DNA of 64,000 nt. It comes from Berberis thunbergii. Lineage: Eukaryota; Streptophyta; Magnoliopsida; Ranunculales; Berberidaceae. The stretch covers positions 620,001 to 684,000 of the forward strand of contig QNQO01000519.1 of assembly GCA_003290165.1 (NCBI GenBank), given 5' to 3'. This document shows positions 1-11,579 of the stretch, in pieces. Under the pieces are notes generated by a model. It saw only the letters and a program-made list of their open reading frames with translations. It was not told the origin of the DNA and did not search any database. The position numbers were made by a program, and so were the translations under genes. The stretch's first letter is position 1, and each line of letters starts with the position of its first letter.

Positions 1-620
1 ACTTTTTAACCGAGTAAAACTTCAAAAGTACATTGTCCTGTGGAAGCATGCCTGCCAATGTCTCAAAAAGCTCACTAAAACTTTTATCAGACCATCCACT
101 TTGAGTTTTAAGTCGATATAAAGCTACAATGGCTGATAGTTTGTTATAATTTGAACAGTTCGGGTACAAAGGGGTTTCTGCATCTTTTAGTTTTTGATAT
201 AAAATCATCAGCATGTATTTATTTAGTAGGCTCAATGTAGTCTTTATTAGCCAACTGAGTAGGCTTCATATATTCTTCATCAAAAAAGTGGGCAGCTCTA
301 TATAAGTTATATGTCTCGTCGTTCCACATTTTTTTAGGAAAGTTGTCATCAATAGTTATTTGTTCCCCATGCTCATACCAATCTTTACTTTGTTTGTACT
401 TCGCATTCATTCCCCTTGTAACCAAATGTTCAACAACAGTACTGCCACACTGATGCTCTACATTTTAGGAAGACAAGGCATAAGATCATTCTAGGATTTT
501 TCAAGTTGTTTGTAACCATTTTCACAAAATTCCATGCTCCTTTCTCGTACTCAGGATCAACTCTATGACAAGAAAGACAAGAAAAACCTATTGCACTAAG
601 ACCTCTGACATTTCTAATTC
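1..620 (-). pseudogene. TNP2-type CACTA transposase, N-terminal part, decayed
   Basis: Reading the minus strand from about 620 gives a transposase-associated (TAD-like) domain: a YEKGAWNFVKMV helix, a Cys-rich segment, then HQCGSTVVEHLVTRGMN and a WYEHGE motif around 350-370. At 220-1 it continues into LYPNCSNYNKLSAIVALYRL and GWSDKSFSELFETLAGMLP, typical of the start of the TNP2 transposase core. The catalytic part lies off the window. It is broken: the Cys-rich motif changes frame near 465, and an in-frame TAA lies just before the HQCG motif. The longest open piece is 219-425. It would act as the nuclear transposase of this element, but this copy is unlikely to be functional. Confidence 0.75.
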
Positions 621-936
621 TGAAATAAATATCTAACTACGCACAACAAATTTTATATCTATGAAGACCCACCCAACCTTTTCCAACATCATATATTCTT
701 GCAGTACTCAGCCCAACAAATTCAAAAATTCAAACAAATAACTACTTAAATCTTCATTGGGTAATTGAAAGTTTCATATATATATAAGCAATACTTGAAG
801 ACAAGTCCAATTTCATACTAAATAGATATTCATATCCTTTCTGAAAGCATTACAAACTGGCAGCATAAATGTTAAACACAAAGACAAGAATTAAATTCAG
901 ACAACGCTACAGCATAAATGTGATGAAGGGGTACAA

Positions 937-1024
937 ATTGGACAAATTTTGGCCTTTTCATAGCACTAAGTGAAAAAGAATGTTATTGTCATAAGCTATT
1001 AATGAGCAATTGTTGTGTAGTAGT
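937..1024. repeat. Internal copy of the CACTA subterminal region
   Basis: GGGGTACAAATTGGACAAATTTTGG followed by CATAGCACTAAG and GCTATTAATGAG closely resembles 3413-3500, near the true element end at 3560. The copy finishes in TGTAGTAGTG at 1015-1024, so it may be a second, degenerate terminus or a duplicated subterminal block. Confidence 0.45.
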
Positions 1025-3338
1025 GAATGTCATCTTTTCAAAGAAATCGTAATTATAATATGTTCAGAATATATGTTAGAAACTTTTTAATGATACCCGC
1101 TATGGCATTATTTCCTTGCATACATGATAGTGACCTAAAAACTATAACTAGATCAACCAAGAAAATGAATCAAAACACCATTTTTCAAAAAATAAAAAAA
1201 TTTGTATTACTCAAATAACACAATTTACATAACTTTTGAATAGTATCCCCTCTGCAATATCATTTCCATGCATATATAATTGACCTAAAAAATTTACACC
1301 TATCGCCTAGTGATCACTTGCTGAGTGTGTGTGTGCATTTTTTTTTCTTAAAGGATCACTTGCAGAGTGTTAATATGGCCATTTTCTTGTTCTGTTGTTT
1401 GTTTTGGATTTAGAGTGTTAATATGGTATGTATGTTTGCCTAAATAAATTACTGAGGTACAAAATTGGCTCCAGAGCTAATACAAAAATATAATAAAACA
1501 TAAATTCTTATCTTTTATGAAGATAGAAATAGTAATTCAATAAAGTAAAGAAACTAAATGTTGTTTCAAGAAAGAAAGTGACAAACCTTTTAGTTTTCCT
1601 CCTAATAGAACTATTTTAATTTTCCCCCCTTCAACCTCTGCGTCACCTGGTTCATATTCAAACAGAGGTAAGTTGAAACTAACAAACAAATGAGAGGGGG
1701 GGAAAAGGCCTAAAATATTGATCTAAACAAAAAGATTTAAAAAAAAATAAAACCATTACATGGGAATCATTTAGTTCAACAATGAAATCACATCTTCTCG
1801 AATGGATGAGCTTAAGCAGTTGTAGTGGTGATTATATCGAATGGATACAAAGCACCGACGAAATACCATACAAACAATATGTCCAAGTCAGGACCAGGTA
1901 TTCCTTAAATTATTTTGGTGATATTGCCTTCAAATAAAAGGGATGAAACAAGTAGGACTCAACAGTGAATACTAGTACACTTCAGTGATTTATCAAATTT
2001 TCAGATCATACACTATAAGTTCAAATTTCAAAATTTTAGTTTCAAACATTACATTCAAAAGGGAAATGAGGTTGAAGGTTATCCAAACCTTAAGAAGTGT
2101 TTGCAGAACTAACTTTCTTCCTCCCTACAGCAAAACTAAGTCCAAAGCTTTATCCTTCAAAACCCACAGCTTTTGTATTTTCAATGACAATATGTTACAA
2201 AGACATACAAAGAAATTATCTCTTCAGAATTGCGCTAAAGGGAAAATATGCAAAAAAGAATCAGAGCTTAAAGATGAGCAAAATCTCCAAAGATCAATAC
2301 TTTCTGAAACTTGTAAAAATGGAGAATTTCACACCAAACAAGACTCGTCCTTTTAACACCTGCAAAACAACAAGAACACCCAGAAATCAGAATGAGAAGG
2401 AAACATAGAACCCTAAGAAATTTCAAGAGAAATGTAGGAATTTTACTCAAACAAACCCAAGGAAAAAAAATCAAAGGGATTTCCCCAACTTTCACAAAAG
2501 CCTCTCTTCAAAGCCAAAATGAGGAGAAAAGACAAGATTTTTAAATAAGGAAAATGGTTTTAAAACCCTCAAAATTTAATCAAAATGTGCTCATAATGAA
2601 CAAAAACTCCCAAAATTAAGTAGGATTAAGACAAATATTTTCTTCCTTTTTTTTTTCAAGATAAAGCATGCAAATCACGCCCAAATTTCAAGAAAATTAA
2701 AGGGAATGTGGTCAAAACACAATAATATCTTTCAAAATCTAGTAATGATGAAAAAGGGAACAACTTTTTCCAGAGAAATTACTGCAATCTCCTCCCATTT
2801 CAGAACCAAATGGAAAAAATATCCCCACACCTGAGAAATCTCTAAAATTTTGAAGAAAAAAAATATGTTTCCTTTCAAGACAAATGTCCATAAATTCCCC
2901 AAAATCATGCTCAAATCCCTTCCAAATTGCATCAAAATCAACCAAAACAAATCTTTTTACATGAATGTCAGTGGGGGCTCATTCAAAACAGCCAAAAAAC
3001 AACTAAAAATCCAGTAAAAATAAAGAAAGATATAAAGAAACATCTACTTAAACCCTATTTCCTTGTTTCTCTCTTTAATGTCCAAAAAAGGCAAAAACTT
3101 AGCAATTCGGAGAGAGGGTTGAGAAATAACATAAAATTTGGTTTCAACTAACATATCTTCCTTGCACAATGAAACAGCTAGTCGGAGAGGGGGTTGACAG
3201 CTAGAGGGAGAGCATATTGGAGAGGGAGAGCAGAACAGAGAGGGAGATGAGAGCAGATCAGAGAGGGAGATAGAGAGGCAAAGGGAACGAGCTTTGGCTT
3301 CCTGCTTCCTTTTTTCTTTGTTTTGTTTTTTTTTCGAT

Positions 3339-3380
3339 TGGGCGGGCACTTTGGCGCCCTGCGAATATGACTCCCGCCCA
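3339..3380. promoter_or_regulatory. GC-rich inverted repeat after a GA-rich leader; possible transposon promoter region
   Basis: TGGGCGGG at 3339-3346 pairs with CCCGCCCA at 3373-3380 around a 26-nt loop. It sits beside a 110-bp purine (GAGA) stretch at 3180-3290. GC-rich palindromes next to the transposase-proximal end are common in En/Spm elements, where they overlap the promoter. The promoter role here is inferred from position only. Confidence 0.35.
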
Positions 3381-3560
3381 GCCAAACTTTTGATAGTATT
3401 TTACAATTTGATGAATGGAGTACAAATATTGGATAGATTTTGGCATTTTCATAGCATAAACAAAAAAATGCTATTAATAAGGCATAGTGTTAGTCAATCA
3501 TAGCACTATGGACGAAAACGCTATAAACATATGCTATAAATGATGACTTTTCTTGTAGTG

Positions 3561-4330
3561 AGATCACATACACATAGATACGGTCAAACACATATAAAAA
3601 TATGTTAATTTAATAAGTAAATCCTTTGTATGTAAGATGACTTGAGATATTTATTTTGGTGTTAAACGCCAATAGCAAGACACAAGACGACCGAAAAAAC
3701 CACTTGATCATAATCAAATTTGTAAGCTTACTTGGGTATTGAGCATTTATTCGTAAGTATCAAAATTGAAATCGTTTCTTAGATAGAGTCATGTATGTAT
3801 TGATCTGGATTACATACAGATTTTCTATGGCTCTATCAATAGAAGGAAGAGGAATTCAGGTACCAATTGAAAGTGAGTAGTATGTTCTAAGTACCACTCA
3901 AGCGGTGCCCTACATTAGATATGGTGAACAAGACTAGAGTGGGGGTAAATAGTCTATTTTTGAAAAACTTTTTCTTTGAAAATTTTTTGTGGAATAATGT
4001 AAAAACAAGAAGGCTATATAAAGACTTCTTAAAAACTCTATGATCAAAATATCTCTTATAATGCATATTTTACCCATCCACGACTTAGGAATGCCTACAT
4101 TGCCCAAGACATGCAAGAGTCAGCTCTGGGCTATCTTCCAACAATAAGATTTTGATAGATTCAACCCTATCACTACCACCACAAAGATGACAAACACATA
4201 GATACGGTCAAACACGTATAAAAAGTAGGCTAATTTTCCAAAATCAAGGCACTCTATAACTCCCAAATCCACTTTCATTAGATGAATATACTATATGCAT
4301 CTGAGGGAAAAAATGGTTTCCAATTTCGTC
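3561..4330. repeat. Copia-like LTR relic and flanking duplication
   Basis: From 3868, TGAAAGTGAGTAGTATG and the following 160 bp match the LTR start at 16702, including the AAGTACCACT motif and the AGGCTATA motif. Immediately left, TACCAATTG resembles the primer-binding-site complement seen at 16691. A block beginning ACACATAGATACGGTCAAAC occurs at about 3568 and again at about 4192, bracketing the relic. No coding sequence is visible here. Confidence 0.5.
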
Positions 4331-4359
4331 AACTTATATGGACGTATTAGTCATCTATA

Positions 4360-4740
4360 ATGATCCAGGACTCACTACTGGAGAGACTCCTAGTAGATTG
4401 CAAAAGCTCCATTGAGATGATCTTCAACTCGATGTATGACAAAATGAACCTGGGTCCCAAAATGTTCCAGCCCGCCAAGGAACCCATCTGTAGGTTCAAC
4501 GATGCCATCACCAATTCTAAAGTAGACTTGTATCTATCTATCAGAGTCACACTTGTTGAGATAAATTGTCAATTTGTCATAGTGCACGTGTCATTCCCTT
4601 ACAATGCCATACTCAGACGAGGATTGATCCACGACCTCAAAACAGTCCCATCAACCTTACACTAGACATTCAGATTCACAACTGATATCGGCTTTTGTGA
4701 AATCGAAATGATCAGATTACTTCCCAAGACTGCATGGAAG
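4360..4740 (+). pseudogene. Ty3/gypsy aspartic protease region (element E)
   Basis: The open frame 4360-4665 contains LLVDCKSSIEMIF, a degraded form of the retropepsin active-site region. The Asp is kept but the following small-residue motif is altered. Downstream come FNDAITNSKVDLYL and VIVHVSFPYNAILRRGLIHD, matching the conserved block that ends gypsy proteases (PYNAILGRPWIH in intact members). A stop follows the PSTLH motif, and a further stretch reads on to about 4740. It is the left end of a broken pol gene that continues at 4838. No gag or 5' LTR was recognised upstream. Confidence 0.65.
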
Positions 4741-4837
4741 TAGTCTAAGATGAACCTGAAGATGTTCGTGCATAGAAATTAACTCTGCCCCTACCTACCA
4801 TTCTCAAGCAACTTAAAACTATCATATAGGTGAATAT

Positions 4838-5400
4838 ATGGGAGACGAACCCAAAGAGGTGCAACTTCATTGTGCCGACCTCGAGCCAAAATCCAAAGTC
4901 GAGTTGATGAACTTCCTACAAGTGAAGTCAAACATCTTCGTGTGGACCATGAATGACATGCACGGGATCCCGAATAATTTGCTTGCCAAAGACTTAAAAC
5001 AAGATATCCAGAAATTGTTGAATGCATGGCACATCTGGGTAACCCGTATGCCCGAGTGGATTGCAAACATAGTTGTTACTCTCTAAAATAATGGCAAGAT
5101 CCAAGTTTGCATCGACTTCACGAACCTCAATAAGGCCTACCCAAAAGACAGTTTCCCATACTAAAGGTCAAAGAATTCGACGTCCAGGTAGCATGACACC
5201 AATTTTTCTCGTTCATGGATATATATTACATCGACAACCAATTCCCTATGGCAGAGAGAGAAATAAAATAAAAATAAAAACATTGTTCTATAAGGAAAAT
5301 GAGATTTACCATTATGAAAGAATGTTTTTTGAACTAAAAAATGTGAGGCCACCTACTAGCACCTGGTGGAAAAGATGTTCCTGTATCAAATTGTGAAAAG
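4838..5400 (+). pseudogene. Ty3/gypsy reverse transcriptase, N-terminal part (element E)
   Basis: The frame from 4838 gives a PKEVQLHCADLEPKSK stretch followed by LMNFLQVKSNIFVWTMNDMHGIP, the linker that precedes reverse transcriptase in gypsy pol. After a frame change, NGKIQVCIDFTNLNKAYPKDS at 5090-5155 is the conserved RT block with the RVCVDFTNLNKACPKDSFPLP signature. The SFMDIYY motif near 5210 and ELKNVRPPT near 5325 are degraded RT blocks. Several frameshifts and stops make this copy inactive. Confidence 0.65.
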
Positions 5401-6300
5401 CATGAAGGTCAACATTGATGATATGCTTGTTAAAGGAAGAGACAATGCCAACCACCTGACTAACCTAGGAGTCACATTTGGAATATTGAGGTAGTATGGA
5501 AAGAAGTATGGAAAGAACATTGCATCCATGATCGCCACGGTAGTGACAGGGTTGAATCTATCAAAATATGCTAGCTAGAAGGTAGCTCCGAGCAAACTCT
5601 ATCATGTCTGAGGCCCATCAACTGGAAAATGAAAGAGCTAACGTGTTCTGGCTGAGCTGGAGCAGTACAAAGTTGGACCTAAAGAGGAGGTGCAAGAGGC
5701 TTACCCCGATAAGGACATGGAAGTTATCCTCGACGAAAACCCCGCTGACCCCCAAGCCTCAGATACCATGGCTTGAATTTGAAACTTTTCTTTAAGTTTG
5801 GAGTAAAGTCTAGCCGGTAGTGTTTAGGCCAACTTGAAATAGTTGCTCGCATTCTATCTCGGGCTTTTTTATTCCCATTTGTCGTTATTCTTAAACTTTT
5901 ACATGGTTTGGATAATTGCGTCTGGGGTGTCCTTTTGGATATTTGGAACATGTTTCAAATTATATATATGGATGTTTGTCGTTTTGCAGGTAGGTTTCCA
6001 TGGGGCGAAAGTTTGTGCTCCAAGGATATTTGAAGGTATTTTCGGACGGGAAGTCAACATTGACGATATGCTTGTTAAAAGAAGAGACAATACCAACCAC
6101 CTGACCAACCTAGGAGTCACATTTGGAATATTGAGGTAAAATGGAATGAAGTTGTCCCTGGAAAAATGCGCTTTTGGAGTCTCATTCGGGAAATTAATAG
6201 TGTACCTAGTATCCCATAGGAGCATAGAAGCCAACCCCGACCAACTTAAGGTTTTGATCAAAATGCCTTCTGTTGAGGGTAAAAAGTAAGGAACTTCTCT
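5397..6300 (+). pseudogene. Ty3/gypsy RT catalytic-motif region, present twice and rearranged (element E)
   Basis: NIDDMLVKGRDNANHLTNLG at about 5410-5470 and NIDDMLVKRRDNTNHLTNLG at about 6055-6115 are two copies of the RT active-site block; YVDD is reduced to NIDD in both. Only the second copy goes on into the next RT block, SLEKCAFGVSFGK and IEANPDQLKVLIKMPS, up to 6290. Between the two copies is 400-600 bp of non-RT sequence that itself recurs at 6500-7040. The locus is a rearranged relic, not one linear pol gene. Confidence 0.65.
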
Positions 6301-7040
6301 TGCTAAGGGCCTACTATCTAGCTTAAAAGTGAGCTGCTGGTACCTGCACAAACTCCAATCCTAACAAAAACTCCAACGGTCAAGTTAGTAAGGGAATTAA
6401 GGAAGTAAGAGAGAGCGAGGGGCTCGAAGAGAACCTTGATTGCTCAGATGTTGTATGTCTGGCTTTTGGGGAATAAGTTTGCTTTTATACCTATTTAACT
6501 GTAACTCCGCATCCATGATCTCCACGGTAGTGATAGGGTTGAATCTATCCAAATCTGCTAGCTAGAAGGTAGCTCCGAGTAAACTTTATCATATCTCGGG
6601 AATGGGTCGAGGCCCATCAGTTGGAAAATGAAAGAGCTGATGGGTTTTGGCTGAGCTGGCACAATACAAAGTTGGATCTGAAGAGGAGGTGCAAGAGGCT
6701 AACCCCGATAAGGAAATGGAAGTTATCCTCGACGAAAACCATGTTGACCCCCAAGCCCCAGAGACCATAGCTTGAATTTGAAACTTTTATTAAAGTTTGG
6801 AGTAAAGTCCAGCCGGTAGTGTTTAGTTCGACATGAAATAGTTGTTCGCGTTTTGTCCCGTGCTTTTATTATTCCCATTTGCCGTTACTTTTAGACTTTT
6901 ACATGGTTTGGATAATTGCATCTGCAGGGGGTGTCATTTTGGATATTTGGAACATGTTTTAGATTATATATATGGATGTTTGTCATTTTGCACTTGTATT
7001 ACTTGGTTGTTTTGTAGGTAGGTTGCCATGGGGCAGAAGT
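5521..7040 (+). repeat. Direct duplication of a roughly 0.5-kb segment inside element E
   Basis: The block starting GCATCCATGATCGCCACGGT at about 5522 recurs from about 6509, with the shared landmarks GACGAAAAC, TTTACATGGTTTGGATAATTG and GGATATTTGGAACATGTTT. The first copy runs to about 6005 and the second to about 7040, ending in GTAGGTAGGTTGCCATGGGG. No gene was recognised in the repeat. One frame in each copy gives an acidic stretch, PDKEMEVILDE, of unknown origin. Confidence 0.7.
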
Positions 7041-7560
7041 TTTCGGACTGGAAGACGTGGCTGAAGGATTCTAGTGCTACCTCTACTTCAAAGTGGATGA
7101 AGACCGACTTAACATCCTGGTTGAAGGAAGTAAGGAGTTGGCACGAAAACATGCGTAACTGTTTGTTGAAGACTCCCTGACACTACAAGAGTATTTCAAG
7201 GATTGTTGGGATGAGTTCTATCTTTAAATGGACCACTTCCTGGATGAGGATGTGTACTGTGTATTCTACCCAATAGACTTTAGGATTGTAAACCTTCAGG
7301 CAATTAGTAGTTCACACTATAATTGGAGTGTTTATTGAATGGATTCAAAGGTTCTTTAATACTAGAAATACCTCTAAAAACACTTTGTACCAACTTTTCT
7401 GATTTAATAAAATTATTTGTGAACGAACTTTTATGTTAGAATATTGGTGTTTTAGTATCCTTTAAAAATTTTGGCACTTTGCGTTTTAGGAACTTTAAAT
7501 GGTTAAACAGTCTCTCCAAATTAGTTTCCTCGAGCCTTTGTGCCTTAGGAATTTTGGTTA
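7041..7560. other. No recognisable gene
   Basis: A short plus-strand stretch around 7050-7220 could be coding (a frame with WMKTDLTSWLKEVRSWHENM), but I cannot place it in a family. The rest is AT-rich spacer leading into the tandem array. Confidence 0.4.
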
Positions 7561-7564
7561 ACTT

Positions 7565-8350
7565 TTGGAGAGTTGGAGGTAGTGGTTGGCTGGGTAAGAA
7601 CTTCCTCATTTGAGCCTTCGGCACAAGAGCCACGAAGCTTAGTGGGACGAAAAAAGAAAAGATTTCTTGTTCGGGGCTTGGGCGTAAGAACCACAAAAGC
7701 TTATTGGTCAGCCCATGAGGAATTTCATAGACTTAGCCTTTGGCATGAGAGCCGCGACGATCGGTTGTTCAGTTCAGAAGCAACTTCCTAAACTTGGACT
7801 TGGGTGCAGAAGCCATGGAGACCATTTGCATGGTCGTGGAGGAACTCCCCAACTAGACCTTGGGCATATGGGCCACAGAGGTTGGCTTTTCAATTAAGAA
7901 GGAACTTCCTGAACCTGGACTTAGGCACATAAGCCACATAGACCAATTGGATGGTCGTAGAGGAATTTCCTCGACCAGACCTTAGCAGTAGGAGCCACAA
8001 AGATCAGTTGTCTGGTTCATAAGGAACTTCCTAGACCTGGTCTTCGGCGTAGAAGCCACGGAGACCAATTGAATGGTCTAGGAGGAATTTTCCCGACCAG
8101 ATCTTCGGCATAGAGGTCAAGGAGGTCAGTTGTTCGGTTCAAAGGGAACTTCTTGAACCTGGTCTTGGGTGTATATCCACGAAACCAATTGGATTGTCGA
8201 GGAAGAAATACCCCGACCAGACCTTGGTCATAGGGGTCACAGAGGTCGGTTGTTCGGTTCAGAAGGAACTTCCTGAACCATGGTTGATGAGAAATATCCC
8301 GACCAGACATTTGGCGCAAGAGCAGCAGAGGTCGACTACTACAAGTGTTG
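7565..8350 (+). repeat. Tandem array, about 121-bp unit, about six copies
   Basis: The phrase GGAACTTCCTGAACC or close variants recurs at about 7781, 7901, 8023, 8145 and 8265, a steady spacing of 120-122 bp. Each unit also has GAGACCAATTGGATGGTC and CCCGACCAGACCTT half-way along, so the unit is built from two related halves of about 60 bp. It lies downstream of the pol relic. Tandem arrays in the 3' untranslated part are a known feature of Tat/Ogre-type gypsy elements, which suggests but does not prove that lineage for element E. Confidence 0.85.
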
Positions 8351-8522
8351 AACGGGGCTCCCATGACGGTGCTTGGGTTTCGATAAAGTCAGTAGCACTT
8401 GGTCCATACCTTGCTAAGAAGGAATATGACTAAATAGTTTTAATATTGTAATTCAGGATAGGGAGTGTTTCGCTCGTAACTCAGAACAGATAGTGTTAAA
8501 AATTGTTACTCGAAACATGTAG

Positions 8523-10202
8523 TGATAAGCGTATAACTATTCGAATGGAATACAACAGCACATCGTGGTATGCAACATCGTAGCAGGTCGGTTATTTTCC
8601 ATTACGTGCATTTTGCATCTTAATATCAGGACGTGGTTGGTTATCCAAAACCCACATCGTGAAATTGATAAGAGCATATTTATGCGATATTATGATTTTG
8701 TTTATCTCTATTTTCTTAGTTAATTTTTGGTATAGGTTGCGAGGAGTAAATTTCGAAAATGAAACTAAAAATATGCAAATTCGACAATTAGAAAGAATTG
8801 GTGGCACGAGGAAGTTTACATGAATTGGGAAACCTACAGAGAATATATAAAAAGAAAAATACCTTGCTCGCAATCACACAGCCGTGCAAGCCATCACCTT
8901 CCCCTATTCTCCGACAGATTATCCCAGTCTCCCATCAAACAAGCGTTGTCTATCTCACCAGACCTATAGCGCATAGCCTAGCCTCCAACAAACTCAGTCA
9001 TCTCCTTCCAACCACACCCAGATCTCAATATTCTCTCTCACAAATCCTTCACACACGCAGGACCCTTCTTCGATCATCTCTATCTCTCCAAATTTCTCCC
9101 ATTCACGCCTAACAACCGCGTCGTAGTCCCTACCCGACGCACAGCCGTTGTTCCATCTCGACAGTTGTAGACCACACCTCGACAAAGCACATAACCCCTT
9201 CTTTTACTCACAGTAAACAAGTGTAAAAGGAGAAGAAGTATGTTAACTCTCTTCTTCACGCTATACACACCCCCAATCTTCTTTCCACCACCAAGCAGCA
9301 GTTACCCTGGCGACAATGTCCTCTAATATATCCATTCTCTTATATAATGTCAATACCATGTTTTGCTATGCATTGCATTTCAAACTTAATTAATATGTCT
9401 AGCTAAACCTATTTTTAGCTAAGGGCGAATTCGAAGCTCCAAACATGTGTTTTTTTATGGATTAATTAAATTCAATATTTCTTTGCTAGTTAGTGAATGT
9501 GTTTTGCTTCACTATTTTATGGAAAACTTATCTATGTAAGTTTGTTAAGGAGACCACTTAGTAAGCATGCTAGGATTTGATGCTAGAATATACGAGAGTT
9601 TCACATTATATTTATGATCCTATATTCATAAGTAGTAACTACCAATGGATGTTGGCATGTTAAGTAAAACCTAGGTCAAGAACGAGATGTTGTTCATGTT
9701 TATAATTTCTTAGTTAATGTTCACATTTTCCATAAAACTTAATGATCTCAGATTTTTTATCTAACTTACGATTCTTGATTAGATAGCATGAAAGAATGGT
9801 TTGAAAGTGACACTAAGTTTAATTTAACGAATTTGAAAAAATAATAAGGTTAATGTAGGTCATGCTTAATCTTGAACATGTCATTCATGAGTTAGTGATT
9901 GAATTATTGGAGGTTAATTCATGTGTGGAAATAGACCCTTAGCTAATTTCTCATTATCAATTTCCCTTTTAGTTTTTATTATTCTTGCAGTAATTTTCTT
10001 AGTAAATTTCTTAGTATAAAATCAGAAAAATCTAACTCCCCACCATTTTCTTATATATTAATTAGTTGTCTACGTTTTACCCCTTAGTGTTTTTTTGCTA
10101 GTTAACAAGGCCTCTAATGCCCAGTTTAGAGTGACCCTTACTTACTCATTATTACGATTACAAAACAGGTTTTAAGTTGTGTATTGGTAAAATAATGCAT
10201 CA
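8523..10202 (+). repeat. 5' LTR of the Athila-type element (left edge approximate)
   Basis: The right edge GCATCA at 10197-10202 directly precedes the primer-binding site. Positions 9480-10202 align with 14318-15037, sharing TTAGTAAGCATGCTAGGAT, CATAAGTAGTAA, AAACTTAATGATCT and others, so these are two LTR copies. The left edge was placed at TGATAAGCG (8523) because it forms a TGAT...ATCA pair with the right edge. Confidence 0.65.
8847..8860 (+). promoter_or_regulatory. Probable TATA box of the Athila-type LTR
   Basis: TATATAAAAAG lies inside the proposed LTR and is followed by a pyrimidine-rich leader (TCTCCGAC, TCTCTCTCAC and similar) up to 9110, the usual layout of a plant LTR U3/R junction. 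Confidence 0.4.
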
Positions 10203-10205
10203 ACA

Positions 10206-10226
10206 TTTGGTGTTGTTGCTAGGGAT
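10206..10226 (+). promoter_or_regulatory. Primer-binding site, Athila-like
   Basis: TTGGTGTTGTTGCTAGGGAT follows the LTR end within 3 bases. It differs only by transition-type changes from the TGGCGCCGTTGCCGGGGA site of Athila elements, as expected of an old, methylated, deaminated copy. Confidence 0.7.
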
Positions 10227-10349
10227 TAGTAAAATTGCTAATTACTTCATTAGTTTTAGTAAAATTGCTAATTACTTCATTAGTTTTCTTATTTTATTTC
10301 ATTGATTTTTTACTATTTTCCCTTATTATGTCTTAATTTCAAGTTCATG

Positions 10350-11480
10350 CACAAAAGAAGATCGAATGAGAACTTATTAGAGTAGGATCCGCAACCTGAG
10401 AGAACCTTTAGGAGACTAAGGAGAAACTGTTCAAACCCAAACATCTAGTTCTAATTCTGAACCAGAGGAGCTCGGCATGGCACATAACAGATCTATCAAG
10501 GAACATTTGACATCCACCTTAGACTCATGTGCATTCAACATCTGACAACAGCTTAGGGCAAGACAGAGTCATTCGAATTAAATTCCAGGTTTCTCCACCA
10601 TATTCCAAAGTATCATGGCATTTCTATGGAGATTCGAAAAAAAACATTTAAAATAATTTGAGGTTGTTTGCTTTAGTAACTAAGATGAGAACATCCTAAA
10701 GCTGAGTCTTTTCATTTTCTTTTGTTGACATGGATAAGGATTGGCTTTGTGAACTTCCTTCAGGAATTGTAAACTCATAGAAAAGAAAGAAGGTGTTTAT
10801 GGATAAATTCTTCCCAACATCAAGAATTACCTTATTGAGAAAAAAATCAGTGATATTCAACTAGGTCCAAAAGAATCATATCCAACGTACTATGAGTGTT
10901 TCAAAACTCTCATAGCATTATGTCCACAACACCAGATGAAGGAGTTCCTGATTCAATACTTCGATGAAGGATTTCTCCCTCTTAAACTTTGATTACAAAT
11001 CGAGCCTTGAATACCCAACATTATGAAGGAATTGGAGAGCCTTCACGCCAAGTCCATGAATTAAAGTTCAGGTACATCGATAAATTATGATGAGATTCTT
11101 AAATCGTTAACTATTTCCAATGCTTATTTGGTTTAGGGTCAGCAAAAGCAAGCACAAGATATAACAGATTTGAAGTTACGGATGTGATAGATAGTTGAAT
11201 TTATGGGACAAGTTTGTGAGCAAGGAAAAATTCCTAAATTTACGATTATGATTCTGAAAGGAATGTCTGAAACTGCAAAAGCCATTACACTAAAGAATCG
11301 TAGGAAAATTGAGAGTGAGCTAACAACCTTCATACGGAGTCGAATCATGGAAGCTGAGCTAATTATCGAAGAAGAGGAGGTTGATCCAGCCACGACATCG
11401 GCCAACCAAGGTCAAATTCGAGTATTCATTCCCCCACAATCGACACACCAAAACCTCAAGGTAAGAAAGTGTGTATTCCA
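10350..11480 (+). pseudogene. Athila-type gag, decayed
   Basis: Frames between 10350 and 11480 carry the gag landmarks of this lineage: a basic N-terminus (PERTFRRLRRNC), LLPKFHG-like wording near 10600, DWLCELPSG and KFFPTSRITLLRKKI near 10740-10840, SYPTYYECFKTLIALCPQHQ near 10880-10930, and FLIQYFDEGFLP near 10950-10985. The last open frame, 11203-11607, gives the C-terminal part with an acidic tail (IIEEEEVDP). Many stops and at least two frame changes separate these pieces. Gag would form the virus-like particle in the cytoplasm; this copy cannot. Confidence 0.75.
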
Positions 11481-11579
11481 AATACGGTGTCTACTGATCC
11501 TTCTTCATTTTTTCTGCATTTTTCGCACATGTTTGCATAGTCTAAGAAATATGAACAGGAATATGAAATCTTCAGAAGA

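Larger units (their letters stand above)
1..3560 (-). mobile_element. CACTA (En/Spm) transposon, transposase-proximal end; continues beyond the window start
   Basis: The right edge reads TTTTCTTGTAGTG at 3548-3560, the inverse of the CACTACAAGAAAA terminus common to plant CACTA elements. Just inside it, AT-rich motifs of the type TAGCATA/GCTATAAA recur, as expected of subterminal transposase-binding repeats. A TNP2-like transposase relic runs leftward at 1-620, so the element reads on the minus strand with its 5' end at 3560. The other terminus lies outside the window, so target duplication cannot be tested. The stretch 640-3180 holds no recognisable gene, only AT-rich leader sequence. Confidence 0.8.

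Noticed and set aside
8798..9112. Open plus-strand frame starting MVARGSLHELG
   Set aside because: It lies in the pyrimidine-rich leader of the Athila-type LTR right after a TATA box; more likely untranslated.
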